Assembly: GCF_015670405.1 (NCBI RefSeq)
Contig: NZ_JADPBQ010000005.1
Span: 124,001 to 188,000 of the forward strand
DNA length: 64,000 nucleotides
Reading direction: 5' to 3'
DNA from: Clostridium sp. 1001271B_151109_B4
GTDB taxonomy: Bacteria > Bacillota > Clostridia > Clostridiales > Clostridiaceae
Part shown: positions 29,590 to 38,590 of the stretch, piece after piece
Layout: every line of letters starts with the position of its first letter
Position numbering within the stretch: position 1 is the first letter of the stretch
The notes under the pieces: generated by a model
Database searches by the model: none
What the model was told of the DNA's origin: nothing
The model's input: the letters and a program-made list of their open reading frames with translations, nothing else
Translations under genes and position numbers: made by a program

Positions 29590-32139
29590 GTGATACAGGA
29601 AAAAGAATTTACTAGAGGGTTAAGTACTAGAGAAGCGGAGAAAAGAATTAAAACTTACGGGTTAAACGAACTTAAACATAATAAGAAAAAATCACCGATT
29701 TTAATTTTTTTATCTCAATTTAATGATTTCTTAGTATGGGTATTAATAGGTGCAACTATTATATCAGGCTTTATAGGGGACAAGGCTGATGCAGTAACAA
29801 TACTTATCATTGTAATTGTAAATGCAATATTAGGATTTGTTCAGGAGTTTAGAACTGAAAAGTCATTAGAAGCGCTTCAAGAATTGGCGGCTCCCACTTG
29901 TAAAGTTATTAGAGATGGGAATATTAAAGTTATTAATTCAAAAGAATTAACAATAGGTGATTTAGTTGTATTGGAGGCTGGTGATAGAATTCCGGCTGAT
30001 GGAACATTTATTGATGCAGCTAATATGGTAGTTGATGAATCATTGTTAACCGGGGAATCAGTTGGTATTTCAAAGGATACAGTTAAGGGTAAAAATACTG
30101 GATTTATGGGAACGATAGTTCTAAAAGGTAGAGGACTAATAATAGTGGATGCTATTGGAATGAAAACTGAGATGGGAAAAATAGCTAACCTTTTGGATAA
30201 TATAGAAGAAGAAAAGTCACCACTAAGGGAAAGATTAGATTCTTTAGGGAAAATTCTTGTTGTAATGTGTATTGTGGTATGTGTAATAGTTACTGTTTTA
30301 GGAATAATAAGAGGAAATGATATAACAGAAATGTTCCTTTTAGGAGTTTCATTGGCAGTTGCAGCTATACCAGAAGGATTGGCAGCAATAGTTACCGTAG
30401 CGTTAGCATTAGGTGTTAGCAGGATGTTAAAGAGAAATGCATTAGTTAGAAAATTACCAGCTGTTGAAACATTAGGATGTACATCTGTAATTTGTTCAGA
30501 TAAAACAGGAACGTTAACTCAAAATAAAATGACGGTTAAAGAGATATTAGCTAATGGAAAAATATATGAATTAGATAAGGAAAAACTTAGTGATTGTGAA
30601 AAATTAAAAGAAGCATTTATTTATTGTAATGATGCAAATTATAATTACGAAATAAAAGATATTGAAAAGGCTGTTATGGGAGACCCTACAGAAACAGCGT
30701 TAGTTAAGGCATTTTATAAAGACACTAAGGAACTAGAAAAATTTATAGCAAAAAGTAAGAGAGTTTATGAGATTTCCTTTGATTCTACAAGAAAGATGAT
30801 GACTGTTATAATGAACGAACATGGAAAAGAAACTTGTTACATGAAGGGCGCTCCAGAAAGGGTATTAGAGAAATGTAACTTTGTATTAGAAGGTGGTAAA
30901 ATAAAGCCATTAACAGCTCAAAAGAAAAAGCAAATATATAACTATATAGAAGCTATGTCTAATAGAGCATTAAGATGTATAGCTGCTGCATATAAGGAAG
31001 AACATATAGTTAAAAATGAATCTGTAGAAAGTAATTTAGTATTTTTAGGTGTTGCAGGTAGCATGGATCCTCCAAGAGTAGAAGTTAAAGATGCAGTTTT
31101 AAAATGTAAGATGGCAGGAATTCAACCTATTATGATAACAGGAGATCATAAGAATACAGCTTTGGCTATAGCTAAAAGTATTAATATTTGTAATTCTGAT
31201 GATCAAGCAATAACTGGTGACGAATTAGAAAAAATCTCTGATGATGAATTAGTTAAAAAGGTAAATAAAATAAGGGTATTTGCTAGAGTATCTCCTAATC
31301 ATAAGTTAAGAATCGTTAGAGCATTTAAAAAGAATAACAATATTGTTGCCATGACTGGTGATGGTGTAAATGATGCTCCAGCCATAAAGGAGGCTGATAT
31401 TGGTGTTGCTATGGGTATATCAGGTACTGATGTAACTAAAGAAGCAGCAGCGATGGTATTAATAGATGATAATTTTGCTACTATTGTTTCAGCAGTTGAG
31501 GAAGGAAGAGTAATTTATGATAATATAAGAAAGTTTATAAGATATTTATTATCATGTAATTTAGGTGAAGTTTTAACAATGTTCTTAGCTTCATTATTTT
31601 ATTTACCAAATCCACTTACACCTATTCAAATTTTATTTGTAAATTTAGCTACTGATGGATTGCCTGCTATTGCTTTAGGGGTTGATCCTCCTGATAAGGA
31701 TATAATGAGACAAAGACCTAGAGATAAAAATGAAGGTATTTTTGCTAGAGGGCTTTGGGAAAAAATAATAGTAAGAGGATGCTTAATTGGTATTTGTACT
31801 TTATTATCATTTATGTCAGGAAGATATTATGGTATGGATTTAGCAACTTGTAGAACTATTACATTATGTACATTAGTTATGTCACAGCTTTTACATGTAT
31901 TTGAATGTAGATCAGAAAGACATTCAATATTTGAAATAAATATATTTACTAATATATATTTATTAGGAGCTGTATTAGTTTCTATAACAATGATATGCTG
32001 TATATTATATATTCCTTTATTGAGTAGTATTTTTAATACTGTAGCATTAAATTTAGGACAATGGTTATTAGTATTATTCTTCTCAGGAGTAATTTTCTTA
32101 ATTAATAGTGTATATTTATTAATTAAGTCTAAGAAATAA
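29590..32139 (+). CDS. Calcium-transporting P-type ATPase (type IIA)
   Basis: 849 residues. N-terminal cation-ATPase domain, actuator motif DESLLTGES, M4 ion-site IPEGLAAIVTVALALG, phosphorylated D304 in SDKTGTLTQNK, nucleotide-binding MKGAPERVL, hinge MTGDGVNDAPAIKEADIGV, and M6 NLATDGLPAIALGVDPPD. These match bacterial PacL/SERCA-like Ca2+ exporters (related pumps may move Mn2+). It probably keeps cytosolic Ca2+ low or loads Ca2+ in sporulation. Starts at GTG with AGGAGG eight bases upstream. Monocistronic with its own terminator. Confidence 0.93.
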   Translation: MIQEKEFTRGLSTREAEKRIKTYGLNELKHNKKKSPILIFLSQFNDFLVWVLIGATIISGFIGDKADAVTILIIVIVNAILGFVQEFRTEKSLEALQELAAPTCKVIRDGNIKVINSKELTIGDLVVLEAGDRIPADGTFIDAANMVVDESLLTGESVGISKDTVKGKNTGFMGTIVLKGRGLIIVDAIGMKTEMGKIANLLDNIEEEKSPLRERLDSLGKILVVMCIVVCVIVTVLGIIRGNDITEMFLLGVSLAVAAIPEGLAAIVTVALALGVSRMLKRNALVRKLPAVETLGCTSVICSDKTGTLTQNKMTVKEILANGKIYELDKEKLSDCEKLKEAFIYCNDANYNYEIKDIEKAVMGDPTETALVKAFYKDTKELEKFIAKSKRVYEISFDSTRKMMTVIMNEHGKETCYMKGAPERVLEKCNFVLEGGKIKPLTAQKKKQIYNYIEAMSNRALRCIAAAYKEEHIVKNESVESNLVFLGVAGSMDPPRVEVKDAVLKCKMAGIQPIMITGDHKNTALAIAKSINICNSDDQAITGDELEKISDDELVKKVNKIRVFARVSPNHKLRIVRAFKKNNNIVAMTGDGVNDAPAIKEADIGVAMGISGTDVTKEAAAMVLIDDNFATIVSAVEEGRVIYDNIRKFIRYLLSCNLGEVLTMFLASLFYLPNPLTPIQILFVNLATDGLPAIALGVDPPDKDIMRQRPRDKNEGIFARGLWEKIIVRGCLIGICTLLSFMSGRYYGMDLATCRTITLCTLVMSQLLHVFECRSERHSIFEINIFTNIYLLGAVLVSITMICCILYIPLLSSIFNTVALNLGQWLLVLFFSGVIFLINSVYLLIKSKK

Positions 32140-32150
32140 TAATAGCATAC

Positions 32151-32189
32151 AATTTCCTGATTATATAATTTATAGTCAGGAAATTTTTG
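32151..32189 (+). terminator. Terminator after the Ca-ATPase gene
   Basis: Stem AATTTCCTGA / TCAGGAAATT with a 15-base loop, followed by TTT. Confidence 0.82.
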
Positions 32190-32260
32190 CTTAAAAATAA
32201 TATATTTAAACAAAAAAAGTGAAAAATATTAAAATTAAAATGTTTATAAGAAAAAAACAC

Positions 32261-32289
32261 TTGTACATCATAGAGACACATGGTAAAAT
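32261..32289 (+). promoter_or_regulatory. Promoter of the thrC-thrB operon
   Basis: TTGTAC (32261-32266), 17-base spacer, TAAAAT (32284-32289), 75 bases before thrC. The leader is too short for a T-box. Confidence 0.5.
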
Positions 32290-32363
32290 TTTCTTATGGT
32301 AATTCTTGCTTTAAAATAAAAAATTAAGGGTGAGTACATAAATAAAAAATAGGGGGTGCAAAA

Positions 32364-33833
32364 ATGAATTTTATAAGTACAAGAGGAGAGGAGGGAGCAA
32401 TTTCATCCTCCAAAGCAATTATAAAGGGTATTGCGAATGATGGTGGATTATATGTTCCCAATGAATTTCCTAAAATATATGACAGATTAAAAGAGAAAAT
32501 GGGGCTTTCTTATATTGAACTGGCATATGAAATTATAAAAGAATTTTTTGGAGACATAGGAGAAGAAAATTTAAAAGGGGCTATAGACAGGGCTTATAAA
32601 GGCAAATTTTCAGTAAGAGAAGAAAATGACTTTTTAGAGTTATATCATGGACCGACATCTGCATTCAAGGATGCCGCACTTCTTTTCTTACCACAAGTAA
32701 TGAAGGAAGCAAAAAAGTTAAATAATATTAAGGATGAAATAGTAATATTAACTGCAACCTCAGGAGATACAGGGAAAGCAGCATTGCAGGGGTTTAGTAA
32801 TGTTGATGGATTTAAAGTTGTAGTTTACTATCCAGAGAATGGCGTAAGTGCTATTCAAGAAAAGCAAATGGTAACTCAAGAAGGTAATAACGTAAAGGTA
32901 ATCGGAATTAGGGGAAATTTCGATAATGCACAAAGTGGAGTTAAGAAAATATTTGGGGATATTGAATTTAAAGAAGAATTAAAAAATAGGGGCTTTTTAT
33001 TATCTTCAGCTAATTCAATTAATATTGGAAGACTGGTACCACAAATAGTTTATTACTTTTACGGTTACTTTGATTTAGTCAATAAGCAAAAAATAAAAGA
33101 GGGCGATGAAATAAATGTAGTAGTTCCAACAGGGAACTTTGGAAATATATTAGCAGCTTATTATGGTAAAAAAATGGGGCTACCAATAGGCAAATTAATA
33201 TGTTCATCTAATGAGAATAATGTATTAACAGACTTCTTGAATACGGGGCTATATGATAGAAGAAGGGAGTTAATATTAACAGAATCTCCATCAATGGACA
33301 TTTTAGTGTCTTCAAATTTAGAAAGATTAATATTTGAAGCAAATGATAGAGATGCTAAAAAAACTAAAGTGCTTATGGAAGAATTGAATGAAAAAGGGGC
33401 TTATTCAATTTCCAGTGCAAGCAAAGCATTTTTAAGTGATTTTTATGGAAATTATGCTGATACAGATGAAGTGTATGAAGCAATTAAAGAAGTTTATAAT
33501 AATGAAAATTATCTTATGGATACACATACTGCAGTTGGGTATGTAGTTCTTAATAAGTATAGAAAAGAAACTGGGGATAGCAGACAAGCGTTAGTAGTAT
33601 CGACTGCAAGTCCTTATAAGTTTCCAAGAAGTATCTGTAAGGCTTTAGAATTAAATGTTAGTGATAAGGATGATTTTGAAATATTAAATTTATTAAATGA
33701 GTATACTAATGTTGAAATTCCAAAGAATTTAATGGGGCTAAACAAGAAAAAAGTTCTTCACAGCACTGTATGTGATAAAGAAAAAATGAAAGATAGTTTA
33801 CTTGAATTTTTAAAGGAGAGTAAAAGTGATTAG
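32364..33833 (+). CDS. thrC: Threonine synthase
   Basis: 489 residues of the long, E. coli/yeast-like threonine synthase class, converting O-phosphohomoserine to threonine. N-terminal FISTRGEEGAISSSKAI and GIANDGGLYVP are typical; the Schiff-base lysine is K102 in TSAFKDAALLFLP; the phosphate-binding region is TSGDTGKAA, with a second glycine segment PTGNFGNILAA. thrB overlaps its 3' end by eight bases. Homoserine dehydrogenase is not in the window. Confidence 0.95.
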   Translation: MNFISTRGEEGAISSSKAIIKGIANDGGLYVPNEFPKIYDRLKEKMGLSYIELAYEIIKEFFGDIGEENLKGAIDRAYKGKFSVREENDFLELYHGPTSAFKDAALLFLPQVMKEAKKLNNIKDEIVILTATSGDTGKAALQGFSNVDGFKVVVYYPENGVSAIQEKQMVTQEGNNVKVIGIRGNFDNAQSGVKKIFGDIEFKEELKNRGFLLSSANSINIGRLVPQIVYYFYGYFDLVNKQKIKEGDEINVVVPTGNFGNILAAYYGKKMGLPIGKLICSSNENNVLTDFLNTGLYDRRRELILTESPSMDILVSSNLERLIFEANDRDAKKTKVLMEELNEKGAYSISSASKAFLSDFYGNYADTDEVYEAIKEVYNNENYLMDTHTAVGYVVLNKYRKETGDSRQALVVSTASPYKFPRSICKALELNVSDKDDFEILNLLNEYTNVEIPKNLMGLNKKKVLHSTVCDKEKMKDSLLEFLKESKSD

Positions 33834-34725
33834 GGTAAGAGTACCAGCGACATCAGCCAATTTGGGGCCTGGCTTCGATTCGTTGGGAATCTCCTTAAGC
33901 ATATACAATGAATATGAATTTTCACTAAAAGATGAAAATAGATTATTTTTTGAAGGTGTTGAAGAAGAATTCCAAAATGAAGATAATATAATTTATATGG
34001 CGATTAAAAAAGTTTTTGATAAATATAACTTTAAATTTACGGGATTAGGGATTAAAATAATAAGGCAGGATATCCCAATATCTAGAGGCTTAGGTTCTAG
34101 TTCAAGCTGTATAGTAGCTGGATTAATGGGGGCATTTGCATTAATGGGAAAAGAAATAGATAAAGATGAAGTATTAGCTTTAGCTGTTGAAATTGAAGGT
34201 CACCCAGATAATGTATGTCCAGCTATTTTCGGAGGACTAGTTTCTACAGTAATGTCTGATGATAAGAAACCATTATATAACTGTATAAATGTTAAAGATG
34301 GTGTTAAGTTTGTAGCATTAGTTCCGAGGTTTAAGCTTTCAACTGAAAAAGCAAGGTCAATATTGCCTAAGGAAATTTCATTTAAGGATTGCGTTTATAA
34401 CATAGGAAGGGCTGCCTTGTTAATATCTGCATTTGCAAATGGAAAGTATTCCTTATTAAGAGAAGCAACTAAAGACAGACTTCATGAAAAATATAGAAGC
34501 AAACTTATAGATAATTTTGAAGATTTATACAATAAAGCGATAGAGTTAGATGCATTTGCATGCTTTTTAAGTGGTGCAGGTCCAACTTTAATGTCAATAG
34601 TAGATAAAAATGATTTAAATTTTATAAATGAAATTTCAAAATTTATTAATGAAAATAATTTAAGTTGGGATATCAAAGAATTAATGATTGATAAAAATGG
34701 GGCAAAAATTTTGAAAGGTGAATAA
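33826..34725 (+). CDS. thrB: Homoserine kinase
   Basis: 299-residue GHMP kinase that phosphorylates homoserine with ATP, giving the substrate of ThrC. Motifs: VPATSANLGPGFDSLGISL, the GHMP ATP loop PISRGLGSSSSCIVAGL, EGHPDNVCPAIFGG and the C-terminal FLSGAGPTLMSI. It starts at GTG inside the thrC end (AAGGAG seven bases upstream), so translation is coupled. Confidence 0.96.
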   Translation: MIRVRVPATSANLGPGFDSLGISLSIYNEYEFSLKDENRLFFEGVEEEFQNEDNIIYMAIKKVFDKYNFKFTGLGIKIIRQDIPISRGLGSSSSCIVAGLMGAFALMGKEIDKDEVLALAVEIEGHPDNVCPAIFGGLVSTVMSDDKKPLYNCINVKDGVKFVALVPRFKLSTEKARSILPKEISFKDCVYNIGRAALLISAFANGKYSLLREATKDRLHEKYRSKLIDNFEDLYNKAIELDAFACFLSGAGPTLMSIVDKNDLNFINEISKFINENNLSWDIKELMIDKNGAKILKGE

Positions 34726-34727
34726 GC

Positions 34728-35165
34728 ATGAACGGAGACTATTTGGTTATTGATAAAAAGGTTTTGCCAGAAGTATATGAAAAAGTGATTGTAACTAAAA
34801 AGATATTACAAGAAGGTAAGGTTAAGGAAATTACTGAAGCTACTAAGTTAGCTGGAATAAGCAGAAGTGTTTATTATAAGTATAAGGATTATGTATTTGA
34901 ATTTTCTCAAATGTCTAATGGAAGAAAGGCAACTTTTAATATGATAATTGGTCATCAAAAGGGAGTTCTTTCAAATATACTTAACTTTATTTCAGAACAC
35001 GATGGAAATATACTAACAATTGATCAAGGTATTCCAATTAACAATTTAGCTAATTTAAGTTTAACTATTGATATATCATCAATGAAAATTGAATTAAGTG
35101 AAATGCTAGAAGATTTAAAAAGTCTAGAATATGTAGATAGAGTAGAATTTATAGCTATGGAATAA
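34728..35165 (+). CDS. ACT-domain protein of the UPF0735/PheB type
   Basis: 145 residues: an N-terminal helix-turn-helix-like part (LQEGKVKEITEATKLAGISRSVYYKYKD) and a C-terminal ACT domain (about 70-143: MIIGHQKGVLSNILNFISEH, the GNILTIDQGIPI strand). ACT domains bind amino acids. Two bases after thrB and before a terminator, it is the third gene of the threonine operon, so feedback sensing or transcriptional control by threonine or a related amino acid is plausible but unproven. Confidence 0.88.
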   Translation: MNGDYLVIDKKVLPEVYEKVIVTKKILQEGKVKEITEATKLAGISRSVYYKYKDYVFEFSQMSNGRKATFNMIIGHQKGVLSNILNFISEHDGNILTIDQGIPINNLANLSLTIDISSMKIELSEMLEDLKSLEYVDRVEFIAME

Positions 35166-35170
35166 AATAT

Positions 35171-35225
35171 AATAACCTCTTAGGCCATTCTAATTATTGG
35201 ATTGACCTAAGAGGTTTATTTTGAT
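35171..35225 (+). terminator. Terminator of the thrC-thrB-ACT operon
   Basis: Stem AATAACCTCTTAGG / CCTAAGAGGTTTATT with a 21-base loop, then TTTT. Confidence 0.82.
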
Positions 35226-35396
35226 AGAATGTAAAATTAATATGAAATAACTTTTCCTAATGTCAAAATTGTAAGTTCAATTTATAAACTGAATTCTTAT
35301 ATTAAGATGGAGTGCTACAATAGCTAGCAATGAGATAAAATTAAGATTTTAAATTTTACCTATGATGTAAATACTAAAAGAAAGGAGTGATTGTCA

Positions 35397-36539
35397 ATGA
35401 ATGTATATTTTGATAATAGTGCTACTACTATGCCTTATGATGAAGTTATAGATGAAGTAAGTAAAGGTATGAAAGAGTACTTTGGCAATCCATCATCATT
35501 ACATAAAATTGGAATGAAGTGTGAAAAGCGATTAAATGAAGCTAGGGAGTATTTTGCATCTACCATTAAATGCAATAAAGATGAGATTTATTTCACCTCT
35601 GGCGGAAGTGAGGGTAATAACCTTATTTTAAAAGGCTTATTAAAGCCAGGTCATCATCTAATAACAACTGCTTTTGAGCATCATTCAATAATTAGTACAT
35701 GTAAGTACCTAGAAGAAAAAGGTGTTAAAATTACATATTTAGATGTTGATAATGAAGGAAGAATTTCATTAGAAGATCTAGAAGAAGCTATTAATAAAGA
35801 TACAGTTTTAGTATCAATTATGCATGTTAATAATGAAATAGGTGTTGTCCAAGATATTGAAGCAATAGGGAAATTAATTAAAGAAAGAAGTTCAAGAGCT
35901 AGATTTCATGTAGATGCAGTTCAAGCCTATGGAAAACTACCTATTGATGTTAACAAAGCTAAAGTTGATTTTTTAACAACAGCAGCTCATAAAATTCATG
36001 GTCCAAAGGGTGCAGGATTTGTTTATATAAAAAGAGGTATTGTATTAAATTCTTTAATTTCTGGTGGTGCACAGGAAAAAGGTTATAGAGCAGGAACGGA
36101 AAACTTACCAGCAATAATAGGATTTGAAAAAGCAGCTAAAATAACTTTTGAAAATATGGACGAAAGATATAATCAAACTTTACAATTAAAAGAATATTTC
36201 ATTAAGCGATTAGAAGAAATAAAAGATATTAGAATAAATAGTAAAATTGATAAATTTAGTCCTTATATTTTAAATGTTTCTTTTTTAGGAGTTAGGGCTG
36301 AAGTATTATTACATTTATTAGAAGAAGAAAATATTTTTGTTGCAACAGGATCTGCATGTACTTCCAAAAGTAGTGCAGCTCATGGAAGTTATGTAATAAA
36401 AGCTTTAGGGTTAAATAATAGAGAAGTAGAGTCAGCTATTAGATTTTCATTTTCAAATGAAAATAAAAAAGAAGAAGTAGATTATACAATTGATGTTCTG
36501 AAAAAGTCATTAATGTTTTTAAGGAGAGTAAAACGATGA
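35397..36539 (+). CDS. Cysteine desulfurase (IscS/NifS type)
   Basis: 380-residue pyridoxal-phosphate enzyme that strips sulfur from cysteine. Seen: MNVYFDNSATTMPYDEV, TSGGSEGNN, EHHSII, HVDAVQAYGK, Schiff-base lysine K199 in AAHKIHGPKGAG, and the persulfide cysteine C321 in ATGSACTSKSSAAHGS. The length of the active-site loop and the immediate thiI neighbour identify it as the desulfurase that supplies ThiI for 4-thiouridine in tRNA. ATG 35397 has AAAGGAG nine bases upstream. Overlaps thiI by four bases. Confidence 0.94.
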   Translation: MNVYFDNSATTMPYDEVIDEVSKGMKEYFGNPSSLHKIGMKCEKRLNEAREYFASTIKCNKDEIYFTSGGSEGNNLILKGLLKPGHHLITTAFEHHSIISTCKYLEEKGVKITYLDVDNEGRISLEDLEEAINKDTVLVSIMHVNNEIGVVQDIEAIGKLIKERSSRARFHVDAVQAYGKLPIDVNKAKVDFLTTAAHKIHGPKGAGFVYIKRGIVLNSLISGGAQEKGYRAGTENLPAIIGFEKAAKITFENMDERYNQTLQLKEYFIKRLEEIKDIRINSKIDKFSPYILNVSFLGVRAEVLLHLLEEENIFVATGSACTSKSSAAHGSYVIKALGLNNREVESAIRFSFSNENKKEEVDYTIDVLKKSLMFLRRVKR

Positions 36540-37693
36540 ATAATAAGTTAATTTTAGTGAAGTATGCTTCAGAAATATTTTTAAAAGGATTAAATAGAGG
36601 AAAGTTTGAAAGAAAATTAAAAGAAAATATAGAAAAAAAGCTTTCAGGATTACAATTTGAATTTGTAACGGATCAAGGAAGAGGATTTATAAAATGTGAT
36701 GATATAGAGGCAGCAGTAGAAAGAGTAAGAAAAGTATTTGGTGTTGCTGAAGTTTGTGTAGTTACTCAAGTTGAAAGAGATTTAACTGCAATTAAAGAAG
36801 AAGCATTAAAAAAAGTTAAAGAAGCTAATCCGAAGACCTTTAAAATTGAAACTAATAGAGCAAATAAAAAATTCCAATTAAATTCTATTGAAACATCAAG
36901 AGATGTTGGAGGCTATGTACTTCATCACTTTGGTGAAGGTTTAGATGTAGATGTTAAAAATCCAGAATGCTTAGTGAATGTTGAAATAAGGGAACATGCT
37001 TATGTATTTACTAGTAAAGATAAGATAAAAGGTGTGGGTGGATTACCATATGGAATGAATGGTAGTACTATGTTAATGCTATCAGGTGGAATTGATTCTC
37101 CAGTTGCAGGGTACTTAATGGCTAGAAGAGGTGTAGAGTTAAATTGTGTTTATTATCACAGTCATCCATATACTTCAGAAAGAGCTAAAGATAAGGTTAA
37201 GGAATTAGCTCAAATACTTTCAAACTATACAGAAAGAGTTAATTTATACATAGTTCCATTTACAGAAATTCAATTAGATATAATGGAAAAATGCAGACAA
37301 GATGAATTAACTATATTAATGAGAAGATTTATGATGAGATGTGCATGTGCTTTAGCAGAAAGGTATGGAGTACAATCAATTGCAAGTGGGGAAAGTATTG
37401 GGCAAGTGGCAAGTCAAACTATGGAAGGTTTAATAGTTAGTACTGATTGTGCTGATAGACCTGTATTTAGACCATTAATTGCAATGGATAAGGGAGATAT
37501 AATGGATATTGCCAAGGAAATAGGCACATATGATACTTCAATATTACCATATGAAGATTGTTGTACAATATTTGTTCCAAAGCATCCTAAAACTAAGCCT
37601 CAATTAGAAGCTATGAGAAAAGCAGAGTCTGTTCTTGATGTAGAAGCAATGGTTAATAAAGCTATTGAAGAAACTGAATTAGTAGTATTTTAA
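36536..37693 (+). CDS. thiI: tRNA 4-thiouridine synthetase ThiI
   Basis: 385 residues: N-terminal ferredoxin-like domain (LVKYASEIFLKGLNRGKFE), THUMP domain (about 60-165), and the adenylating PP-loop domain with LSGGIDSPVAGYLMARRG and YHSHPYTS. It adenylates U8 of tRNA and transfers sulfur from the desulfurase. The C-terminal rhodanese domain of E. coli ThiI is absent, as in other Gram-positives, where the partner desulfurase acts directly. ATGA overlap with the desulfurase gene shows coupling. Confidence 0.95.
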   Translation: MNNKLILVKYASEIFLKGLNRGKFERKLKENIEKKLSGLQFEFVTDQGRGFIKCDDIEAAVERVRKVFGVAEVCVVTQVERDLTAIKEEALKKVKEANPKTFKIETNRANKKFQLNSIETSRDVGGYVLHHFGEGLDVDVKNPECLVNVEIREHAYVFTSKDKIKGVGGLPYGMNGSTMLMLSGGIDSPVAGYLMARRGVELNCVYYHSHPYTSERAKDKVKELAQILSNYTERVNLYIVPFTEIQLDIMEKCRQDELTILMRRFMMRCACALAERYGVQSIASGESIGQVASQTMEGLIVSTDCADRPVFRPLIAMDKGDIMDIAKEIGTYDTSILPYEDCCTIFVPKHPKTKPQLEAMRKAESVLDVEAMVNKAIEETELVVF

Positions 37694-37767
37694 TTTGCTT
37701 TGAATATAAATTTCAATAAGAATAGAAAATGTAGTCATTTGTAAAGTGATAAAAAGAATATATGAAT

Positions 37768-37807
37768 AATATTAAAGGAACTACTTTAGGGTAGTTCCTT
37801 TAATATT
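37768..37807 (+). terminator. Perfect 17-bp hairpin after thiI
   Basis: AATATTAAAGGAACTAC pairs perfectly with GTAGTTCCTTTAATATT around a six-base loop. It lacks a pure T-run but is placed as the operon terminator. Confidence 0.65.
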
Positions 37808-37949
37808 TAGTAGATATTAAGATATTTATAGCGAAAAGAAAGAAAAAACTATTCAAAAGTATTATATATTTTATATAATAATAATAGATAATGATTTAAA
37901 TTAATGACGAAGTAGATTTTATAAGATGATTATGTTAGGAGAAGAGCAT

Positions 37950-38507
37950 ATGGCTACATTTATAATATTTTTAGTAATAGTACTAATTGTTATGGTTATA
38001 TATGGAAAAGAAATATTTAGAGGCGGTTTTGAAGTAAAGGTAGTAAAGTTTTTACCTTTGGGAATTTTTAAAGAAGACAAAAAGAAAGATATCAAGGCAT
38101 ATGGTGGAGAAGATAGTAAGATAGGTAATAGCCAAGATAGTATTAAAGAAGAACATATTAATAAAGAAAAAGAGAATTTACATAATAATATATCAAAAGA
38201 AAATGAGGTAGAGATAAAAGGGAATGAAATAGAAGTAAAAGAAATTGATAGTGATGAAAGAAACGTAGAAATTCATGAAAAAGAGGAAGAGAAAATTTAT
38301 GTAGAGGATGAGGCTATCAATATAGCTGATTTAATAGAAGAAAAAGATAATAATTTATTAAATAAAGATGAAATTGTGTATTGGACACCTAATGGAAAAA
38401 CATATCATTCTAAGAGTACATGTAGAACCTTATCAAGAAGTAAGATAATTAATAGTGGAACAGTAAATGAAAGCGGAAAAGATTTTAAATGTGAAAATTG
38501 TAAATAA
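37950..38507 (+). CDS. Membrane-anchored acidic protein with C-terminal Cys/His domain
   Basis: 185 residues: N-terminal membrane helix (FIIFLVIVLIVMVIYG), a long Glu/Lys/Asn-rich charged linker (about 35-140) and a C-terminal domain beginning EIVYWTPNGKTYHSKSTC and ending FKCENCK. This domain (WTPNGK-YH, C, then CxxC) is widespread at the end of secreted or membrane proteins of Firmicutes and probably binds zinc. Function unknown. ATG 37950 follows AGGAGAAG; an in-frame ATG at 37926 lacks a site. The RND exporter gene follows after 83 bases. Confidence 0.75.
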   Translation: MATFIIFLVIVLIVMVIYGKEIFRGGFEVKVVKFLPLGIFKEDKKKDIKAYGGEDSKIGNSQDSIKEEHINKEKENLHNNISKENEVEIKGNEIEVKEIDSDERNVEIHEKEEEKIYVEDEAINIADLIEEKDNNLLNKDEIVYWTPNGKTYHSKSTCRTLSRSKIINSGTVNESGKDFKCENCK

Positions 38508-38590
38508 ATGGTTACAAATTGATAACTTCCTTGAAATTATTATGCTATAAAGTTAAAATTAACTTAATATGCCAATATTAGGAGGAAATA

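Noticed and set aside
32190-32363. T-box leader for thrC-thrB
   Set aside because: No T-box sequence (AGGGUGGNACCGCG), and only about 75 bases separate promoter and start.
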